This document shows, piece after piece, positions 16,614 to 31,600 of a DNA stretch of 49,498 nucleotides (position 1 is the first letter of the stretch; each line of letters begins with the position of its first letter). The DNA comes from an uncultured Actinomycetes bacterium. Lineage in GTDB: Bacteria; Actinomycetota; Acidimicrobiia; Acidimicrobiales; Acidimicrobilacustridaceae. The translations under genes were made by a program, and so were the position numbers. The notes under the pieces were generated by a model, which made no database searches, had not been told where the DNA came from, and saw only the letters and a list, made by a program, of their open reading frames with translations. The DNA is taken from positions 1 through 49,498 of the forward strand of contig CALBSE010000038.1 of assembly GCA_937927725.1 (NCBI GenBank), written 5' to 3'.

Positions 16614-19600
16614 GTGCCGAGGGTTATCGAGCAGAGGCAACTGGTAGCGTTGAGGTCGCAGTTGGGTTCGCGAGAGGGACGGGAAGCGGGTGTCGTGCGG
16701 ATGAAAGAAGGAGTTTCCGCACGCCCACGACTGCCCAAGATTTGGCAGCGAACCTCGCGGGTCCTGCTTCGAAGCGGTGCCGTTGGAGTTGTCTTCCTCT
16801 TGATCGTCTCGGTCGGGGCAGTACTTCCGGCGAGTGCTGGAGCGTCGTCTCCAGCTGGCGGATCAGAGCAGACAGCGCCGGAGAAATCGTCCAACCCGGA
16901 TGTTCCTGTCAATGTCTTTGCCATCCCAACCGCCGATGGCACTGAGGTGAGTTGGAAATCGCCGGCGATCTCTCAGACCGCTCCGGAGGTCACGGCGTTC
17001 ACGCTCGTCTCGTGTGGTCCGTTCCAGGTCGGGTCAACGGATTTCAAAAATGCCATGTCGGGACTCTGTGAATCGCAACTCTCGCGAGAGTCGGTTGCAA
17101 TACCGGCGAGACAACGCGTCGAGTCCGATCCCTCGTCGAATCTGCCCGTCGATCCGCTCTATGTGCTCCGATCCGACGGCACATTTGAGACGGTCATCAA
17201 GTGCAAGCCGACCGCAACGCAATTTTGCGTAATTGCTGTTGGTTCTGTTGCTGATTCGGGAAAGAGCGGGCCGGTCGTCGTTGGCTCCGGCGGAATTGCC
17301 CCTACTGCGCCGAAAGATCTGACCCTCAAAGCAACGACAACTGGCTCCGGGCTGGAACTTTCTTGGACAGCGCCGGCCGACGTTGCTCAAGCGAACGAAA
17401 TGCCTGCGCTCGCACAATCGTTTGAGGTTTGGCGTGACGATGTTCTTGTTGAGCGCGGAATCAAAGAACGGCATTACGTGGATGAATCCTGCGGTGTTGC
17501 TCGTCGATGTCATGAGACAATCTTTGCGATCACTGCAGCTGGTCGTTCAGCGGTTCTCGAAGGCACCGCCGTAACGTCAGGAACAAAGGCGCCAACGATC
17601 GCAGCGACTGCTGAAATTCTGGCTCCGGGCACTTCTGCGATTTCCGGATCGCTCGGTCATGGTTCCGAGGATCAGCGTCCCATCGTCGTAACGTTGTCTC
17701 CCGTCGGCGACCTTGCTGGGCATATCGCTGCGTCTCCGATGACTCTTTCAGCAGCGGTCGCGAATGGCGCGTGGAGCAGCACCATTCCCGGTTCGGTATC
17801 GCCCGGTCGTTATGAACTAGTTGCTCAACAAGGACCATTAAAAAGCGCTCCGAGTGAGGTTGGAATCGCGCCAATCGTGCCGTTGCGAGCGTCTCTTTCC
17901 GGAGTGCCGAGGACTGGAGTGCCGCAGGTTGCCTTTGGCCCAGTTGTGGTTGCGGGAGACGCAACGCCGAGTCCACCGGCATCAGCGGTGGCGGTCCGGG
18001 AGGTATGGGGGAGTCTTCCTTCAAATGTTGGAGCGCGAACACAAACAGAACTTGCGTCGTGGTTTGATGCGGCTCTCGGGAAGAACAAGGTCCCGGCAGT
18101 TTTCGCCGAAGTTTCTGCCGATGGCCGTTGGGTTACTCGAGCGTCAACCTCGAATGGGTTGGGACAGCGACACGTTCTTGAAGTGAGCCAAATCGTCCCC
18201 GGTGTGGGGCTCTCGCGAGTCTTCGTTGAATTTGATCTTTTGGCTCGGCCATCAATTCTTCCAACAAGCCCGACACCTTCGATCCTCGTCAGGACATCGG
18301 CGTTCTCTCCACAGGCAACCGCGCCTGTTGCGCCGACTGCGTTGGTTGCAACTCCCGCAGACAGTTCTGCGTCGATCGCCTTTACCGCAGGAGCAAATGG
18401 TGGGGCAGCGATTACGAATTATCAGTATCAAGTAGGAACTGGGGCATGGACTGCGCTGAGCCCTGCTGATGCTGTTTCGCCGGTGACGATTCCGGGACTT
18501 GTAAACGGCACCGCGTATTCGATCAAGCTTCGAGCAGTGAACTCAGCTGGGTTCGGGGCGACTTCTACGGCTGTCACCGTTACGCCGCGGAAAGTTCCTG
18601 ATGCGCCCACAAATCTCGTCGCAACTCCTGGCGATAGGACGGCGACGGTTTCATTTACGGCGGGCGCAAACGGCGGTTCGGCAATAACCAATTATCAATA
18701 CCAGGTGGGTGCGGGTTCGTGGACGTCGTTGAGTCCGGCCGCAGCTACATCGCCAGTGACAATTCCGAATTTGGTGAATGGAACGACCTATTCGATCAAG
18801 CTTCGAGCGGTGAACGCTGCTGGGTTCGGCGCGGAATCCACTCCCGTTTCGGTGGTGCCCCTTGTACCTACTGCAGCACCCACGTCACTCGTCGCGACTC
18901 CGGGAAACGGAACGGTCTCAATCGCGTTTGTCGCTGGTGCTGCAGGAACCTCTCCGATTACGAACTATGAGTACCAACTAGGGACTGGAGCGTGGACCGC
19001 CTTAAGTCCAGTCGATACAACCTCCCCAATCACGATTTCGGGTCTACAGAACGGCACTGCGTATTCCATCAAATTGCGGGCCACGGGTCTGCTCACTGCC
19101 GGTAACGCGTCACTAGCGGTCTCGGCGACGCCGCGCGTACTTCCGTCTGCACCGACATCGCTCGTAGCAACTCCCGGGGACGCCACCGCCTCGATTGCGT
19201 TTACCGCCGGAACGCCTGGCACCGGAGCGATCACGAACTACGAATACCAAATCAATGGCGGTGCATGGATTGCGTTGTCACCTGCGGATACGACGTCGCC
19301 AGTAACGATCGCCGGTCTTGCGAATGGCACCGCGTATTCGATCAAGCTACGAGCAGCGAGTTCCTACGGCGGCGGGGACGCATCAGCCGCTGTCGCTGTC
19401 ACGCCAAGAGTTCTCGCCGCAGCTCCGACCTCGCTTGTGGCCACACCCGGCAACGGATCTGCATCGATTGCCTTCACTGCGGGCGCTGCGGGTACGGCCC
19501 CGATCACGAACTACGAATACAAAATTGGCACCGGAGCATGGACTGCGCTTAGTCCGGCAGACGCGATCTCACCCGTCACTATTCCCAATCTGACGAATGG

Positions 19601-22600
19601 CAATTTCGTATCGATAGCGCTTCGGCCGGTTACGTCATATGGCTCGGGTGCATCTTCGGCCGCAGTGACGGTAACCCCGCGAACATTCGCTTCGCCGCCG
19701 ACGGGGTTGACTGCGCAATATGGCGATAAGTCGATCTCAATTTCGTTCACTCCGGGTGACGATGGCGGGGCGTCAATATCGAATTACGAATACCAAGTAG
19801 TTCCTGGAAACTTGGTCGCTCTTCCAACGTGGCCGATGACGTGGACGGCGCTTTCACCTGCCGATGCGATGTCCCCCGTCGTCGTTTCGAAATTGGCCGA
19901 TGGAACAGCATTGGTCAACGGAACGAGTTATACGGCGCGACTGCGGGCCGTCAACGCTGCGGGGCAGGGTTCACCGTCAGCGCGCGTCGTTGAGACACCC
20001 CGAGTTGCTCCGCTGGCGCCGACTCCACTTGTTGCCACTCCCGGCAACCAGTCGGTGTCGCTGACGTTCACTCCTGGAGCGGCGGGTACCTATCCGATTA
20101 CGAGTTACGTGTATCAGGTGAAGCCAGCGGATAACTCGAGCGACTACGGAGCGCTCACAGAAACAAGTCCAGCGACAACCGGCTCGCCGATCGTCATTCG
20201 CGGCCTCACGAACGGAGTCGCCTACAAGGTTCGGATTGCGGCCAAGAATTCCCAATTCACCAGCGCTGTGTCATCCGAAGTAACGGTGACTCCGCGAACG
20301 ACGCCGTCTGCACCAACCGCCCTTGTGGTGACGCCTGGTGATCGTTCGGCGACGATTGCGTTCACTCCCGGCGCCGACGGCGGATCGGCAGTTACCGCTT
20401 ACCAATATCAACGCACGACTGGCGCAGTCGTCGATGCGTGGACAACGTTCAGCACCTCGGCGGCAACTTCGTCAGTTTCGTTAACGAATCTGACGAATGA
20501 CGTGACCTATTCCTTCAAATTGCGCGCTGTCAACGCTGCAGGAAATGGTGCAGAGTCGAGTGCAGTGACCATCCGTCCCGGCGGCATTCCGGCTGCGCCT
20601 ACTGCTCTTGTCGCAGTCTCCAAAGACGGCGCAGCCACTGTGTCGTTCACCGCACCGCCGGTGACTGGGCTTCCGATTACCGCCTACACCGTCTCAACGA
20701 CGGGTCCTTCGCCGAAGTCCTTCACGTGCACCTCGTTGCTCGGAGTGCCGCCGCCTTCGTGCACGCTGAATGGACTGACGAACGGGCAGTCGTATTCCTT
20801 TACGGTGACGGCAAGGAATTCTGCGGGAACGAGCGCGGCGTCGGCGGCGAGTTCAACGATGATCGTTGGCGCACCGCAAGCGCCGTTTGATCTGACTGCT
20901 ACGCCCCGAGACGGCTCGGTGCAGATCGACTGGACAGCCCCGCCTACCCCAACCGGGATGTACATCAATAATTATGAAGTAACGGCAGTTGGTGATTCGA
21001 CAAAGCGATGCACTGCATCGGGGGCATTGCCGGGCGACACCCAACCGCTTCGTTGCGTGATTTCTGGACTCACGAATGGCGTTTCGTATTCGTTCATTGC
21101 ACGAGCGTCAGCGGTTTCCGCGACGTCACCTGGTGTGTCCGTTACTGGTTTGTACTCGGCGGCAACATCCTCGGTTCGACCTTCGGGGCTTCCGAGTGCG
21201 CCTACGCCGGTCACTGCTTATTCGCTACCTGGCGGCGCGGTTGTTGCCTGGTCAACGCCAACGACGACCGGCGGAACGGCGATCACTGGCTACAAGGTGA
21301 CGGTTCGTCCCAACGGTTTGGTCCCTGGCGTTGTTGTTGGCGACCCGATCGTGACCTCGTTTGATGCGACGGCTCGGCTCGCTCGTATTTCGAGTTTGGT
21401 CAACTCGATCTCGTATTCGATTGAAGTCGCTGCTGTGAATGACGCGGGGAGTGGGCCAGCGGGCACTACCTCGAGTTTCTGGGCGCCAGTAACGACAAAG
21501 CCACGAGACGTCGCTGCTGTACCGGGCGACAGCAGTGCCACTGTCACGTGGGCAGAACCGGCGATCGTTCCTGTACCGATTCAGTCCTACACAGTCACAG
21601 CGACGAATTACTACAACAGCTCTGACGTCATTTCGCAGACTGCTGATTCAAGTCCATTCACCTTTACCGGGCTTCGAAACGGTCTGACCTATTCATTCAC
21701 GGTCACCGCAAATAACGATGCAGGCGCAAGTCCGGTGTCTGATGCGTCAAGCACCGTCATTCCGGCCGCACTTCCTTCCGTTCCCACGGATACGTCCTTG
21801 GACGTTGCTCCTGGAACAGTGTCGGTGTTCTGGCAGCGCCCAATTTCCGACGGTGGCCGACCAATTGAGTCCTACATCGTTGAGCTTGCGACGAACCAGC
21901 CTGGTCGCACTCCCGCGACGAAAGTCGTAACGGAATCGTCTGCGTGGGTCTACAACGGTCAAGGCTCGTATTTGGCCACGCAATGGTCTGGACTCACGAA
22001 TGGCTACGACTACACCGTTCGTATTGCGGCAACAACAGCGGCCGGGAATTCTGAGTTTGTGACGATCGGAACGGTCACACCGCGAGGTCGGACATCGGCA
22101 CCATCGTTGCTCTCACTCACGCCCTCGAACGGAACCTTGACGGCGAACTTCTCTGCACCCTCAACCGACGGCGGCTCGCCTGTCACCGAGTATGTCGTCA
22201 CCGATGGCGTTGGGCACTCGTGCTCAATCGATGCACTTGCGCATCCGGGAGTTACCCAGTGCACGGTTTCGGGGCTTGTGAACGGACAGACGTATTCGTT
22301 CAAGGTAACGGCGACGAATGCATTCGGGAGTACCGATTCCGCCTCGAGGATGTCCGGCGCACCAACAGCGCTCGTTCCGGGCGCGCCCACCAATGTTGTG
22401 GGTATGGGTGTTGATCACCTTCCCGGCAGCGATGTCATCTACCCGGGAATTATCCAAGTCTCGTGGTCGACGCCTTCGACGGACGGTGGTTCTCCGATCA
22501 CGAAGTATGTCGTCACCGATCGCTGGAATGCAGCAAACACCTGCTCTGCCTGGGTGTCGGCGTTGGACCCGACTCCCACATCCTGTGCCATGGCGGGATT

Positions 22601-25600
22601 TGTTTCGGGATACGGCTACTCGTTCCGGGTCGTCGCATGGAACTCGGTCGGTGCAAGTGTCGCTTCGTCGGTTTCGGCTCCTGCATTCGCCGGTGGAACA
22701 CCAAACGCTCCAGAGATCACAGCAATTACGGGCGGCTCTCGGTCGGTCGATGTTGGTGGCGGTTTCATGAGCTATGCCACTGCCACGGCAATAGTTTCGC
22801 CGGGAGCGACGAACGGTCGTCCGATCACGGGATACCGACTCAAGGCGATTGACCAAGCGAATCAGTACACGCAATATTTCACGAGTGCAACGGCAACAAT
22901 CGTTGCCGATCAACTCATTGCTGGGCGTTCGTACCGCCTGAGTGTCCAAGCACAAAATGATTTTGGGTACGGCGATTGGTCGGCGCAGTCGTCAACGATC
23001 TACGCGAGCTATCCGCCGGCTGCGGCCACGGGAGTAACGGCGGTACCCACTGAAGGTGGTGCGACGATTTCCTACAGTCCGCCGTCGTGGAACGGGTCTA
23101 CTGCAACCTATGCAGTGACGGTCAACGACCTCACGTCGTCAACCAGTTGGACGCAACCTGCGGACAGCTACTCGACATCGGTGAGTGGACTTACCAATGG
23201 CCACAGCTACTCGTTTGCAATAACGACCTCGAACTTTGCAGGCGCTGGTCCGATGAGCACAGCATCAGTTCCGGTAACGCCGAACCTGATGCCGAATGCT
23301 CCGAGAAATGTTGCTCCGATAATCGGTGATCGGTCGATTTCGGTGGCGTTTGATGCACCTACAAGTCGCGATGGAGCTTCAGTTACGGGCTACAAGGTCA
23401 CCGTGACAAATATTGCGTCTCGCGCAGTCGTGTCGGCAACAGGTGCGGCCAGTCCGATTCAGGTGTCCGGACTCACCAATGGCGCTGGTTACCAAGTGAG
23501 TGTTGTCGCGGTGAATGGAGCGGTCGACGGCCAAGTCACGACCTTCGGTTCTACTGTGACTCCTGCCGGCACACCCATGATGCTGCAGCCAGCTCCGACC
23601 TATTACGAGGACGGCTCCACGACGGTCACGCTCACGACGATCAATCTCGCGGGCGGAACGTTCATTAAGTACACCGTGTACGTGTCGGAAGCGACGACAC
23701 CGCTGACTCTTGTGAAGACGGTTGAGACGACGACCTCGCCGGTAGTGATAACCGGACTCACGAATGGAACCCGTTATTTCATCCAAGCGAGAGTCACAAC
23801 AACCGGCGGTTCGAGTTCGTTGATGACGCAGGGCGGCGCTTCGATTCTGCCCGTAGGAAGGCCATCGGCCCCGTCAATTTCGAACGTCGCAGCGAGCGGT
23901 ACCTCAGCGACGGTGTCGATCGCTGATCCGGTAAGTAGCGGCGGGAGTGCGATTACTGGATACACAGTGACGGCAACGAGCTCCACGGATGCTTCTCATA
24001 CACGCACGGGTTCGGGCTCTGGAAGTCCGGTGACGGTGACCGGGTTGACTCCGGGCGACTCCTACTTGTTCTCCGCAATTGCTTCGAATGCGGCGGGATC
24101 CGGTGGAGGTGCGCGCGGTGGCAGTGGACCAGCGTCGTCGCCGGTTCCGGCTGCACCAAAGCCACCAACGTCCGTCACTGCCTCCGAAGGCGACGGGTCA
24201 ACGCAGGTCGCATGGACCGCTCCGATATCAGCATTTGGCGAGAACGTTGTTTCGTACCGGGCGACCGCGTCGCCAGGTGGTGCATTCTGTGAAAGCACCG
24301 TCTTGCAAAACTGTTTAATTACCGGGCTTACGAATTACACGCCGTATCAAATCACGGTTGCAGCACGGAACGCCGGTGGCTCGACTTCGGCGTCCAGCAT
24401 TGGGGTGATCCCGAAGCCAGTTACGTCAGCGTCCTCTGCGCCGAGTTCGCCCGGCGCTGTTGCCGTCGACCCTCGATCGGGTTCGCTTGTCGTGACCTGG
24501 GCCATGCCGCTGAATGATGGCGGGGGAGCGATTCGCTCGTTCACCGCAACAGCATCGCCCGGGGGTGCAAGTTGCACGTCGCAAGCTCTCACGACCTGCG
24601 CGATTACAGGTATCGATCCGTACGCGCTTTACACCGTCTCGGTGACTGCGACGAACTCGTTTGGAACCTCGAGTCCAGGCGTTTCATCGGAGGTGAGCAC
24701 GTGTGGGCTTCCCGCGTCACTGTCGGTTGCCGCGAGTGGCTGTGATCCGATTCAAGGAGCAGCAAGGTCGGTGCGAGCCGAGTTCGTTGATGGCGGAGTC
24801 AAGGTTTCCTGGAACCCGCAGTACTCACTGACGTCATTTGCGACGGCAGCACCATCGAGCGGTTCATGCGCAGCCGATCGTTGGACTGCACCCCGAAATG
24901 CCGACAACACCGTCTATTGCGTGATCCTGGGATCATTTGATCCGGCGACATCGTTCCGGGTGAGTTCAGGGAGTTGGCCCCCTGATACCTCCGGAAGTGT
25001 GCACGCAAAGCGAATCACGCTCAACGTTCCTAGTGCCACACGTGACCTCATACCTCACGTAACGGGAACGATTTCGGGAGGTTCCTCCGTCCTCGTCGTC
25101 GCTGCCCCGATCAGTTGCGTGAATGTTTTGAGTTGCGCGGGTGCCGTTACCTTCCCGACGAGCGCGACGGGCGGTGTGTTCGATGTGGCCCTTTCTGGTC
25201 TCAGTGAAGGCTCCTACAACGTCTTTGCCGCCGACTCAGATGTCACCGCGACGCTGCCCTTCACGCGACCGCAGGTCATGACGGTCGATCGAACGCAACC
25301 ACGCCTCGATGTCAACGGATCCAGCACAGGGATTCAGACAGTCTTCGGGCCGACGGCAAAGGTTTTCGGATCAGCCGAATGTGCAGCATCGACCTCGTTC
25401 GGAATCGATTGGTACACAGGTCCAACCGCCACTGGAAGCGTCATTGCCACGACAAATCCAGTGCGAACTTCCTCGGTTGGCACGGCGACCTGCACCTTTG
25501 AGAGCACCCTCGCGGGACTCGCCGATGGCACATACACAACCGTCTCCTCAATGACTGACGCCGCCGGAAATTCGACCACAGTGGAGATGGTGGTTGTCGT

Positions 25601-28600
25601 CGACAACGCGGCTCCGGCACTCAGCGTTGCAACGCCGAGTGCCGGAAGTACAGAACCTTCGGGCGTATTCGTCACTCAGGGCGTTGCAGCAATCGGTGCG
25701 AATGATCGAAGCGTGGTGTCGGTTTCGGCGACCAATGGCGCCGACGTCTTTGCTCGTGACATAGATGTCAACAGCGACGGTTCTTGGTCCGCGTCGATGG
25801 TTCTCGCACCTGGCGCATGGACCTTCACGTTCACTCGAAGCGATCTCGCCGGTAATGCGACGGTCGTGACTCGCACGCTGACAGTCGGTGCAGTAGGGGA
25901 GTCAGTGCGCATCGAGCTGCCAGGGTCTCATGCAGTTGTTGGGCGGGCAACGACGGTTGCCGGTTGGGCCATTGCTGGATCAACGGTCTCGTTGGTTTCG
26001 GGATCAACGGATTTGGGTTCTGTTGTTGCCGATGAACTGGGAGCCTGGTCGAAGGCGGTTGTGTTGCCGAGTGATGCTGAAGAGATCGCCGCGACAGTCT
26101 TCGACGAGACTGATGTTGTTGCTCTTTCGATCGGAACTCGTTCGACGACTGTCGATATTCGGTTCCCAGCGCCCAGCGGTCAGACGAATGGCCGCCTTCT
26201 TTTTGGTTCGGGTCCTGCCTCGACCTCCGTGACGGTCCAAATCGACGGCACCTCCACAGTCGTGCAAACGGACTCATCGGGTGTGTGGTCGATTGCGCTG
26301 TCATCGTTCTCTGAGGGAGTTCACGTCGTAACAGCGAGCGACGGTTCATCGTCTGATTCGGGTTCGCTCACGATTGAGCGAGCACCTCCGACGGTCGACC
26401 TGTTGCAACCTCAGTCAGCACACACGAATGATCGGACCGTCACGCTGCGATCGTTAGATGTTGCAGGCAATTCCCAAAATGTTTTGCTTCGTTACTACTC
26501 GGGAACAATCACAACCGGCGAACCGATCTTCACTGATCGCGTTGATTTCCTGAATGGTGTCGCGACATCGTCGATGCCGTCTCAGTTGGGTGATGGTCAA
26601 TGGACGCTTATTGCCCTCCGCCAGGATGCGTCGGGAAATACCGGTTCGGCGAGCGTCACATTCGACTTCGATACGACTGCACCGGCTATTTCTTCCAATC
26701 TTCGACCAGCAATGCCCGGTCCGCTGGTCGTGTCCGGTGTCTCAAGCAGCGACGCCGGTGACATGGCGCCGGTGATCACGATTGATGGTCAAAGTTGGAT
26801 CGCTGCAACAACTGGTGCGTTCAGCTATCAACCAACCCCTGCGATCGTGTCCGGCACCCATACGGTGACCGTGAGCCAATCGGATACCGCTGGCAATGTT
26901 GATTCGGTGACCGTAAGCGTCATCGTCGATGGAGTTCCTCCTGAGTTAACCCTTGACTCGTTCTCCCGTTCAGGGACGTCGTCGGTTTCATTCATCGGTC
27001 GAGCCCGCTATGCCGATGGTCCAGTCACAGTGGTTGCGACCCCAGACGATCCTTCGCTCGGTGCCCCCGCTGTCGCAACGCTCGTCCCCGATGTCAATGG
27101 TTATTGGGTTGGATCACTTCGGGTGGTACCGGGCTTTTGGACGATCGTCTTTACTCGCACCGACTTTGCCGGAAACGTTTCGACAATCACACGTCGTTAC
27201 CTTTCGGTCGATAGCGCCCCCGATTTGGTCATTGATTCACCAATGGGCCCGACCCGCAATGGTGTCGTGACTGTTTCGGGAACAACATCGACAGAGACAT
27301 GGCGAGCATCGACAGTTCAGATCGAAATTCGAAGACTCAGCAACGGATCGGTTGCATACTCTGCTGATGCGCTCGTCGTGAACGGTCAGTATTCATCTAC
27401 GACGTCGAAGCTTGCCGAAGGCTCCTACGAATTCACGGTGACGCGAAACGACTCCGTCTTTCCGATTTCGCGGACGGGAACGTTCTCCGTCGACACGATT
27501 GCGCCAACTCCACTATTTGACGCAGTAACGACTGAACCGATTTCTCAGCTTTGTGGAACTTCCGGCACCGCTGCCGGCGACTTACAAAGTATTGGTTTGG
27601 TCTGGACCGCAGGCGGTACCGGCTCGGCATCTACCCAAACAGTGATTGCTCAAAACGGTCGTTTCTGCGCGGCGCCTCCATGGAGCGGGTTGTGGTCAGT
27701 GCGGGCGACGCAATTCGACGGAACGGGAAGTTCGTCGATTACGGCAAGCGCAATCTTCGATGTGGCTTCACCCATGGTGACTGTCGCAACGACGTCTGCG
27801 ACGACCGATCCATCTTCTCCGGCGCCATGGGCTGGGACCATTTCCGGAACCGCGGGCGTTTCGGTTGGTGACGATCAAACGGTGACGCTGAACCTGACGC
27901 TTGATTCGAGCGCTGGCTACGGCTGGTCGAACATGTCCTATTGCCACAACAGTGTTTTCGTCGCTGGAGCGACGCTCATTTGCGCACGTTCTTTCACTGT
28001 TCCGGTTCTGGCCGACGGCTCGTGGAGCTTTGATCTCTCGACTCTTGGCGAAGGTTTCTGGCACGTCGTGTCGGTCCGTCAAGCAGACGTCTCTGGAAAT
28101 GTCGGTGTGTTTGAAGCCGCCGCAAGCCCCAGCAATATCGACGAGCTGTCGGGATTAAAGACGGTTGTGAATCGCTATCGCTTCCGTATTGATCGTGTTG
28201 CCCCACCGACGCCAGTGCTTGCGCCGGCGAGTAATGGCGTCACCATGAGCGTCTGCGGGTCGGGTCTGCCTTATGCCTACACCGCCCGACTGCTGGTCTT
28301 CCGGGGACCAACAACGGGAGTCCCGGTTGCTGTGGTTCCAATGCCTTCGGCGTCGTTGTGTTCACAAACCCCGACGCTTTTGGTGAAGCAGAACCGTCCT
28401 GGAACGCTTCCAATCAGCCTCCCAAACGGGGTGTACCAAATCGTTGGGGAATCAACCGACCCGGTTGGCCGCTCTGTGCGATCAGCGCCCCTCGAGTATC
28501 GATCGGCATGGGTTGTGCCAGCGGTTTCGTTGGCGGTCACGGGCACAGTTCCGCGACCACAAGACGCTGGTGGCCCAATCTCTGCATTCGGCGAAGCAAT

Positions 28601-31600
28601 CACGCTGAGTGGTGTCGCGGCCTCGAACGACGTTGATCCCAGCACGGTCAAAGTGACCGTGACGCAAAATTCGGGGGATACGTCGTATAGGTCCTCACTT
28701 TCGACTGCTTCGGAAATACTCGTTTCTGATGTCACGGTCCAGTCGGATGGAACCTGGTCACTGCGTCTTCCGTCAACGTTCCCGATCGGAACGTTCACAG
28801 CAAATGTCACGCAAGGAACCGGCACGACCTCCGCAGTGAAGTTCGCTGTAACTGGTGCGAGCCCAGCGATCGATTCTGTGACGGTTCGCGCTTCGCAGCA
28901 ACCAAATGGCGCAATCGTGAAGACCTTGACGATTCGTGGCTCGGCGCCCGTGGATCGAACTCTTGATTCGACAATTGTTTCGTTGTGCGGAATCGTGACG
29001 GTCACCAACGGGCGCTGGTCCTGTTCGGTCACCGGTGACTACGCCGACGGCTCGACGAAGTTCACTGTCACTTCGAAAACGTCTGTCTCATATACGAAGT
29101 CAACGACGACTGGCGTGTGGACAAACGGAGTCTTCAACTACAACGTTTCCCTCGCTCCCGCGACAGGCCTTCAGGCCTCAACGACGACGTACACCACCGT
29201 CCTCTCCAGTGTTCTCCCCAAGCCGACAGTTACGGCGCCACTGCCGACAAGTTCGGTCCCGATCACCGGAAGCGTGACTGTTACTGGTGCAGCCGCAACG
29301 ACGGTTGGCGCACTTCCAGCAGTAACCGTCAACGTCTATAGCGGTTCAACGACGACTGGTGTCGCTTCCCAAACCTCCACTGTGACAGCAGCAGGTTCGC
29401 CTTTGGTGTACTCGAAAGCGTTCACACTTGGCGACGGTGTTTGGACGATTCAAGCTGTTCAGTCCGATGGAGCGGGTAACACCGGAGTTTCTGATCCGGT
29501 CACCGTTTCTGTTGATGCAACTGCTCCAGAACTCACGATTTCCGCACCATTGGCAGGGGCTCGCTCGAAATCGGCGTTCATTGCCGGGAGTCTGACAGGG
29601 AGTACAAGTCACGTCGGTCCGGGGGCGTATCGCAGCTGGCCAGTTGATTATCAACCTGCTGTTTACGAAGGAACGATCTCGTACTACTCGGGAGCCACAG
29701 CGACTGGTGTACCTGTCCTCGTGCGGCCTATTGCCACCGATCCTGTTACGACAGCCTGGGGCGGCGGCAACTTCTCCTATTACTACGACAACAAGTGGTC
29801 TGATCTTCCTGCGCTCGCAACCGGAACATGGACAGCAAAGGTTGTCGCGGCGGATCCTGCAGGGAACACAACACAACGTCTCGTTACTTTCACGATCGAC
29901 CCGACGGCGAGTGCATCGCTCGTACCACTTGTATCCATTCGAGTCGGTGACGATGCCACACTCGTGGAAGGTCACCCCACCACCCCAGCGGTGTGGTCGA
30001 ACGCTCGAATCTCAGTTTCAACAGGAGTCGACGCCGGGCGAGCTCCGGCAATCTCAGGCGGAACTGTCACGTTGTTTGACGGCGACGCAGTCCTCGGCAC
30101 GGCTTCGGTTGTGGATGGTGTTGCCGTCGTAAAAGTCTTTTGGAGCAAAACCTCAAGCGATTATCAACTCAAAGCCCGTTACTCAGGGGATGCGAACTAT
30201 CAGGCGGTGACGACCTCGACAGTTCCGGTAACTGCAGTTGCTCCCGCCCCGACAGTTGTGCGTCTTGTCCCCAACTTCCCTAATGGAGCGGCGAATCCAG
30301 GTCGATTCACGATGACCGTTGCTCGCCCCGTCCGCCAAGAGAACGGCACCACGATTGAGTCGGCGTGTGTGAATGGTGGAACGGCGACAATCACCGATGG
30401 CTCTGGTCGCGTGCTTTCGAGCCAATCGCTGACCGATCTACGTCAACCGTGGACGATGCGCTATTCGTCCGTCGTTGCCGGTCAAATTGACTACACGACA
30501 ACAACTCTCACCTCGCCATGGTCCACGACGGTTGGGGGACCGCAACGGGTCACCCTTCGGACGAGTGGTGGTCCCGATTGTGGTCCATCGACGACAACCT
30601 TTGACGTAAATATCCCGGCTGTACCGGCGCCTTCTCCGACGATTTCGGTCGCGTCGCCACAGGGATCGGGGCTCATTGTTGGTGACGACGTTGCCGTGAC
30701 GTTCACGATCTCTGGTTCGGCGCCAGTGGGACTTCCGGTGTCGATTGTGGACCAGGCCGGAACAACCGTTGCCGGGCCGGTGATGTTTACCGATACGAGT
30801 GCGTGGTCATCACCGATTCGTTACGCAGCTGGGTGTTGGCGCGATAACAGCTGCAATCCGCCGAGCATCTACGTACAGGTCGCAACGGCCACGCTCCATT
30901 TCTCTGCATCTCGCACTGGAAACTTGTCGTTCCGAGGAGTTGTCGGTGGGGGAAGCTCTGGATACACGTCCGTCGTGCAGAGTTTCAGCGTTCCTGTCGA
31001 GCCCGATCGCATAGCACTCTCACTCACGAATAGCGCGACTCGAGCTGGAGAGAACTCCACAGTGACGCTCGGTGTGGGCGGACCAGCGTTGCAGGGTCAA
31101 GTCGGTATTTACGGCCGATCTACCTCGACCGTGAACCCAACCCTTTCCTGCACCTCGCAATCGTGTGGCGCCATGAGTTTGCTTCCACCAGAGATGGTTT
31201 CGAGCGGAAGCGATGCGGTCTTGAATGCGTCGTTCCAGTCTTCAGTCACGCAGCAGACCTACACGGTTTCTGCGCCATTGCAGCGTGTTCTTTGGCAACC
31301 AACACTTTCGGTAGATGCTGGTCCTGGAGTTCCAGTTGGCCTGTCCGCGGTTGCGAGCATGTCGGAAGCGATACGGGTTTCTTGGACAGCTCCATCGGCG
31401 AATGCGTCAACGATTTCGGGCTACACGGTTTTGGCATCGCCCGGCGGTGCGACGTGCACAACGACTGGCGAGACAACTTGTGAAATAAGCGGACTAACGA
31501 ACGGTACCGAGTACTCCTTTGCCGTCGTTGCAAACTCCAATTTCGGGGCGAGTGCACCGGCTATCGCGTGGGCAACGCCGACCGCTTCGGTCATCGCCTC

